Below, in pieces: positions 4,695 to 6,710 of a DNA stretch of 6,710 bases. The stretch is from positions 1 to 6,710 of the forward strand of contig JBKPNZ010000025.1 of assembly GCA_046732895.1 (NCBI GenBank), in the 5' to 3' direction. Position numbers and translations under genes: made by a program. The notes beneath the pieces were generated by a model. The model worked only from the letters and a program-made list of their open reading frames with translations, was not told where the DNA came from and did not search any database. Source of the DNA: JBKPNZ01 sp046732895. GTDB lineage: Bacteria > Actinomycetota > Thermoleophilia > Solirubrobacterales > 70-9. Within the stretch, counting starts at the first letter, position 1. Each line of letters starts with the position of its first letter.

Positions 4695-6647
4695 TCACCG
4701 GCGACGTCGTCGTTCATGTCCACGGTCCACGGACGATCTGGACACATCGGACATACGGGTGGGTACCACGGCGGTACCACGACGCTGACCGGAAAGCCGC
4801 TGGATGGAGCGGTGCACGGCATCGCGCAGTGGTTTCTCGCGCGGATCGTCGAAGAAATAGGAGTTCATCTTGTTCATCACGTAGGCGAAGCCGAGCCGCG
4901 CGTCGGGATCGGCGAAGCCGAACGAGCCGCCCGCTCCCCGCGTGCCGAAGGCGCGCTGGCTCGAGCCGAACGCGAGCTCCGGACCCGGTCTGATGTAACC
5001 GAGCGACAGCCAGCTCGGCATGCCCATTACCGCGTCCATCAAACGCTCGACCTCCTGAACCGCCGTGAGGCTCGCGAGCGTCGCCGGAGTGAGACCGAGC
5101 TCTGCTCCTCCTTCCGCGAACGCCGAATAGGCCCGCGCGATCGCACGCGCCGTCCCTACGCCGTTGCCGGCGGGGATCTCGATCTCCAGCGAGCGGCGAT
5201 CGTTCGGATCGAGGTCTTCGAAGAGCATCGACTTTCGCAGCAGCGACCACGGGGAGAAGATCCCCATCACCATCGGGATCGGACTCGAACGCAGGGCTCC
5301 GATGGCGCGCGTCGGAGAGAAGAGCTTCAGCTGCGCGAGCCGCTCATCCGGAATCTCCGGCGGCAGCCCGATGTAGAACTCGATCTGCAGGGGCCTCGCG
5401 ATCTCCTCGTCGAAGAACCGGCCGAGCGTGCGGTGCTCCGGGTCGACGTGGCGGATCAGCTCCTGCATGTAGAGCCCGATCGTCATCGCGTGGTACCCGG
5501 GCCTTGTCCTGAGTTCCCAGGCCCGCTTCTGCCGCGCGAGCACACGAGATAAGGAGTCGAGGTCACGCAGGTTCTCGACGTGCAGCGGCTCGTCGATCCA
5601 AACCAACCCCGCTCCGTGACCTAGGAGCTGGCGCACGGTGATCAAGCCTTTGCCGTGTTGGGCGAAATCGGGCCAATACTCGGCAACGGTTTCGTCGTAG
5701 TCGATCCAGCCCCGCGAGTTGGCGACGGCAATGGTCATCGCCGCCAGACCCTTGGTCGTCGAATTAACGACGACCAGCGTGTCCTCGTTCCATGGTTCGT
5801 CGCCGGTGGTCGTGCGGCGGCCGCCCCAGAGGTCGACCACCTTCCTGCCACGCCAGTACGCAGCGACAGCGGCGCCGATCTCGCCGCGCTCGACGAAGTT
5901 GCGCTCGAACTCGACACCCACCTCCTCGAAACCCGGAGCGACCCAGCCGCCTTGCTGCGGAGCGCTCTTGGCACCTTCCGTATGCACGTGATGCCTGCGA
6001 CGAATCCTCGGCGGGAGCGGCAGCTTGGCTATCCCAGATCCCTCGGGCGACGGCGGGTACCCGGGTGGCGCGCGGCTGCGCGCCTCGCCCCTCGGCCCGG
6101 GTTCGAGCACGGGACCGTGCCGGTCCCCGATCAGGCGCAGCACGTATCCGTCCCACGCGTAGATGTAGTGAAGGATCGGGCGGCCGAGACGAATCAGGCC
6201 GGGCGGGACGACAAGCCGGTGGCGCTCCTCGATTGGGCTCGGGAACGACCTCCGAAGCGACTCGGCTCTGGCGGGCACCGCCACCTCCGGCCCCGCCGTG
6301 CGGCGGAGGAGCGCGATCGTTCCGGCGAGCACCGCGAGCACGAGCCCGGCCCCGACGGCGAACATGATGAGCGTCGGCGGACCTCCACTGCCGCCGTCGG
6401 ATGTGCCGCCCTGGCGGGAACCGTTGATGACGGCGACCCGCTCCTTGGTGGCATTCGCGCCGCTGTGCGGGGTGAGCTTCGCGCAGCATTGGCGCTCCTG
6501 GTGGAGCGGATAGGCCTGTTGAAGCTCCGAGGTCGGGCCGCTCGCCTGGCCCTCGCCGGGCGCGGCGAGCACCGGAGCTCCGATCGCGAGCACGGTGACC
6601 CAGGCAAGGACGACGGCCAGTACTGTAGCTCTCCGTCGAGCGCTCAT
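4695..6647 (-). CDS. Membrane protein fused to beta-lactamase-fold serine hydrolase
   Basis: The last 430 residues form a class C beta-lactamase-like serine hydrolase of the family VIII esterase (EstB-like) type: GEIGAAVAAYWRGRKVVDLWGG (255-276 in part), nucleophile motif S296-T-T-K299, Tyr385 in GYHAMTIG, EEIARPLQIEFYIGLP, and a C-terminal GAGGSFGFADP (571-581). Relatives usually have His-Pro before GAGG; here it is Thr-Arg. Such enzymes hydrolyse ester or amide substrates and normally lack a signal. Residues 1-220 are different: a Sec-like signal (1-29, ending VLA|AP), a Cys-Cys pair at 54-55, one transmembrane helix (about 92-114) followed by RR, an unrecognised stretch (about 150-182) and a low-complexity linker. 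By the positive-inside rule the hydrolase would face the cytoplasm. A GTG at residue 221 (base 5987), with AGG six bases upstream, sits where EstB-like proteins normally start, so this may be two genes read as one. The gene is fourth in the operon, and its ATG overlaps the transpeptidase stop. Confidence 0.82.
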   Translation of the reverse strand: MSARRRATVLAVVLAWVTVLAIGAPVLAAPGEGQASGPTSELQQAYPLHQERQCCAKLTPHSGANATKERVAVINGSRQGGTSDGGSGGPPTLIMFAVGAGLVLAVLAGTIALLRRTAGPEVAVPARAESLRRSFPSPIEERHRLVVPPGLIRLGRPILHYIYAWDGYVLRLIGDRHGPVLEPGPRGEARSRAPPGYPPSPEGSGIAKLPLPPRIRRRHHVHTEGAKSAPQQGGWVAPGFEEVGVEFERNFVERGEIGAAVAAYWRGRKVVDLWGGRRTTTGDEPWNEDTLVVVNSTTKGLAAMTIAVANSRGWIDYDETVAEYWPDFAQHGKGLITVRQLLGHGAGLVWIDEPLHVENLRDLDSLSRVLARQKRAWELRTRPGYHAMTIGLYMQELIRHVDPEHRTLGRFFDEEIARPLQIEFYIGLPPEIPDERLAQLKLFSPTRAIGALRSSPIPMVMGIFSPWSLLRKSMLFEDLDPNDRRSLEIEIPAGNGVGTARAIARAYSAFAEGGAELGLTPATLASLTAVQEVERLMDAVMGMPSWLSLGYIRPGPELAFGSSQRAFGTRGAGGSFGFADPDARLGFAYVMNKMNSYFFDDPREKPLRDAVHRSIQRLSGQRRGTAVVPTRMSDVSRSSVDRGHERRRRR

Positions 6648-6710
6648 TGGATCTCCAGAGGCGAGCCGACCGGCATCAACCGCGCCAGCCTGCGAATCGC
6701 CTCGTTACGC
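6644..6710 (-). CDS. L,D-transpeptidase 3' end (redundant partial copy)
   Basis: The last 22 codons of the L,D-transpeptidase annotated at 75-866 appear again here because of the terminal repeat. They end in the TGA that overlaps the hydrolase ATG. This is not a separate gene if the molecule is a circle. It shows that the DNA upstream of the hydrolase gene is the same operon seen at the left end of the window. Confidence 0.85.
   Translation of the reverse strand, partial: RNEAIRRLARLMPVGSPLEIQ
6653..6656 (-). promoter_or_regulatory. Ribosome binding site of the hydrolase fusion gene
   Basis: GGAG on the minus strand, five bases before the ATG at 6647, lying inside the last codons of the L,D-transpeptidase. 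Together with the ATGA overlap it supports this ATG as the true start of the long reading frame. The same site appears at 84-87 because of the terminal repeat. Confidence 0.65.

Larger units (their letters stand above)
6570..6710. repeat. Right copy of 141-bp terminal direct repeat
   Basis: Exact copy of bases 1-141. Removing one copy and joining the ends restores a continuous minus-strand gene series in which the L,D-transpeptidase stop codon overlaps the hydrolase start codon. Because both copies are identical and neither interrupts a reading frame, redundancy of a circle is more likely than two separate repeats. Confidence 0.95.

Noticed and set aside
5735..5974. Minus-strand 79-codon frame inside the hydrolase gene
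   Set aside because: It is a shifted frame of the hydrolase domain, Ser/Arg/Ala-rich, with no independent support.
6107..6120. GCACGG-GA-CCGTGC palindrome inside the hydrolase gene
   Set aside because: It has a two-base spacer, lies within codons for RHGPVL, and can be explained by codon use. It was considered as a terminator of a separate first gene but has no T-tract.
1..6710. CRISPR array, insertion sequence, att site, rRNA/tRNA genes or plasmid iterons
   Set aside because: No regularly spaced repeats, transposase, terminal inverted repeats or RNA gene signatures were seen. The only long direct repeat is the terminal redundancy.

Overview
The window is high-GC (roughly two thirds G+C by eye). 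Its proteins point to a soil-type actinobacterium, perhaps a Thermoleophilia/Solirubrobacterales relative: Tat-type secreted ferritin-like proteins, a YkuD L,D-transpeptidase with Cys in SHGC, a LuxR-HTH/GAF regulator and a family VIII-type esterase. The lineage is inference from gene style only.

The first 141 bases are repeated exactly as the last 141 (1-141 = 6570-6710). The window is therefore best read as a linearised circle of 6569 bp, although a collapsed tandem duplication would look the same. The repeat lies over the end of the L,D-transpeptidase gene and the start of the serine-hydrolase gene. Closing the circle joins these two genes with a 4-base ATGA stop/start overlap, so the join is biologically sensible. 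No replication, mobilisation, partition, integrase or transposase gene is visible.

Minus-strand block: a LuxR-HTH/GAF regulator (3226 to 2402) is followed after a 154-bp gap by a tightly packed four-gene operon. The operon holds ferritin-like protein A (2247 to 1579), ferritin-like protein B (1582 to 872), L,D-transpeptidase (866 to 75) and, across the circle junction, a 650-residue membrane protein whose C-terminal two thirds is a beta-lactamase-fold serine hydrolase (6647 to 4695). The overlaps or gap are GTGA (4 bases), 5 bases and ATGA (4 bases), so translational coupling is likely. The theme is secreted diiron proteins plus cell-wall cross-linking, possibly an envelope or oxidative-stress function. 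That link is inference.

Plus-strand block: a lytic transglycosylase (3541-4101) whose N-terminus looks like the tail of a VanY-type M15 peptidase is followed by a broken 3' remnant of a class V aminotransferase (about 4190-4593). The remnant has two opposing frameshifts. Both plus-strand genes look 5'-truncated, and a perfect 9-bp hairpin sits exactly where the aminotransferase similarity begins. The plus block converges on the hydrolase gene across about 100 bp that holds two small hairpins.

The most noteworthy points are the circular topology without replication genes, the fused hydrolase gene, the tandem ferritin-like/L,D-transpeptidase operon and the pair of 5'-truncated plus-strand genes.
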